A stretch of DNA of 64,000 nucleotides. Source: PZPK01 sp965230795. Lineage in GTDB: Bacteria > Pseudomonadota > Gammaproteobacteria > Pseudomonadales > Oleiphilaceae. The stretch spans positions 620,001-684,000 of the forward strand of contig OZ246020.1 of NCBI GenBank assembly GCA_965230795.1, read 5' to 3'. Position numbers and translations under genes: made by a program. Positions 63,539-64,000 of this stretch are shown piece by piece (within the stretch, counting starts at the first letter, position 1; each line of letters starts with the position of its first letter). Under the pieces are notes generated by a model. That model was not told the DNA's origin, ran no database searches, and saw only the letters and a list, made by a program, of their open reading frames with translations.

Positions 63539-64000
63539 ATGGCAGTTGGTAAGGGCGTCTTGCCTGCTTTACATTGTGTCGAAGGAATAAGGCTGGCAAT
63601 TGCCCAAGCGGGTATCAAGTACACTGGTCGGGACGATATGGTGTTACTTGAAGTCGCTCAAGGGGGGGCTGTCGCGGGTGTATTTACCACCAACGCTTTT
63701 TGCGCCGCACCAGTGCAAATATGTCGTTCTCGTCTCGATACGGGCTTGGATAAGGATCTTCCTGTGTATCTGTTGATCAATACGGGAAATGCCAATGCAG
63801 GTACCGGTGAACCAGGGATGAATGATGTTCTCGAGATTTGCCGAGAGCTAGCCGGTCAGTTGGCTCTCCCTGAGAGTCAGATTTTACCCTTTTCTACCGG
63901 TGTCATTGGCGAGCGTTTGCCTGTTGATCGAATGAAGCAGGCTCTGCCATCGTTAATAAAAAGCTGGGATGAAGATTCCTGGCTGCGTGCCGCAAATGGA
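63539..64000 (+). CDS. argJ: Glutamate N-acetyltransferase/ornithine acetyltransferase, 5' part
   Basis: Open at the window end: 154 codons from ATG 63539, no stop. The translation MAVGKGVLPALHCVEGIRLA, TGRDDMVLLEV, VFTTNAFCAAPVQICR, LINTGNANAGTGEPGM and PFSTGVIGERLPVDRM is the ArgJ N-terminal half. ArgJ recycles the acetyl group between acetylornithine and glutamate in arginine synthesis. The self-cleavage Thr motif lies beyond the window. The start is 62 bp after secA, the same neighbour as in Pseudomonas. Confidence 0.93.
   Translation, partial: MAVGKGVLPALHCVEGIRLAIAQAGIKYTGRDDMVLLEVAQGGAVAGVFTTNAFCAAPVQICRSRLDTGLDKDLPVYLLINTGNANAGTGEPGMNDVLEICRELAGQLALPESQILPFSTGVIGERLPVDRMKQALPSLIKSWDEDSWLRAANG

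Overview
This window is one continuous stretch of gammaproteobacterial chromosome, almost entirely core housekeeping genes. The DNA holds a complete rrn operon, a division and cell wall (dcw) cluster running from mraZ to lpxC, a cytochrome bc1 operon, sspAB and secA. From memory of Pseudomonas aeruginosa, two blocks keep a Pseudomonadales-like order: anmK, M23 peptidase, tyrZ-type tyrS, 16S; and rplM-rpsI, petABC, sspAB, diaA-yraN-lpoA, rsmI, rnpB, mraZ through secA to argJ. Murein is meso-DAP type (DNPR motif in MurE). I infer an aerobic, probably marine member of the Pseudomonadales/Oceanospirillales assemblage. The genus cannot be fixed by eye. I see no insertion sequence, prophage, CRISPR array or plasmid feature.

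Layout. 1-8.2 kb: a TetR regulator, a small secreted protein of unknown function, the pyruvate dehydrogenase genes aceE-aceF, a double-PilZ/acyltransferase fusion, a DUF2237 protein and a cold-shock protein. 8.2-15.7 kb: cytochrome c5, a DEAD-box RNA helicase, a divergent PadR/flavin oxidoreductase pair with two matching palindromic operators, anmK and an M23 endopeptidase. 15.8-23.5 kb: tyrS, then the rrn operon with tandem promoters, 16S, tRNA-Ile, tRNA-Ala, 23S and 5S. 23.8-31.6 kb: a putative solute-binding protein, leuA, a HolD-like gene, rimI, prfC, tatD, rplM and rpsI. 31.8-40.5 kb: petABC, sspAB, diaA-yraN-lpoA, rsmI, a second small secreted protein and rnpB. 40.7-64 kb: mraZ-rsmH-ftsL-ftsI-murE-murF-mraY-murD-ftsW-murG-murC-ddl-ftsQ-ftsA-ftsZ, lpxC, dciA, an M23 peptidase, secA and the 5' part of argJ.

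How the genes work together. The dcw genes overlap or nearly abut and supply lipid II synthesis (murC-G, mraY, ddl), septal synthesis (ftsI, ftsW) and the divisome (ftsL, ftsQ, ftsA, ftsZ). The mraZ promoter carries 10-bp-phased MraZ-type repeats. LpoA, AnmK and the two M23 proteins add murein synthesis activation, recycling and hydrolysis. AceEF feeds acetyl-CoA to the TCA cycle, and bc1 with cytochrome c5 carries electrons to oxidases.

The least explained material is of three kinds. (1) Two unlinked small exported proteins (740-1342 and 39480-40136) share an AGLRDDD motif and a C-terminal GS-x-YIS-xx-RS motif around unrelated middles. (2) The rrn spacers contain a tRNA-Ala remnant and a 5S 3'-end remnant, both interrupted by strings of tiny hairpins, plus a duplicated spacer block with a covarying stem. 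(3) A double PilZ domain is fused to a FeeM-like N-acyltransferase. All calls were made by reading the sequence; no database search was run.
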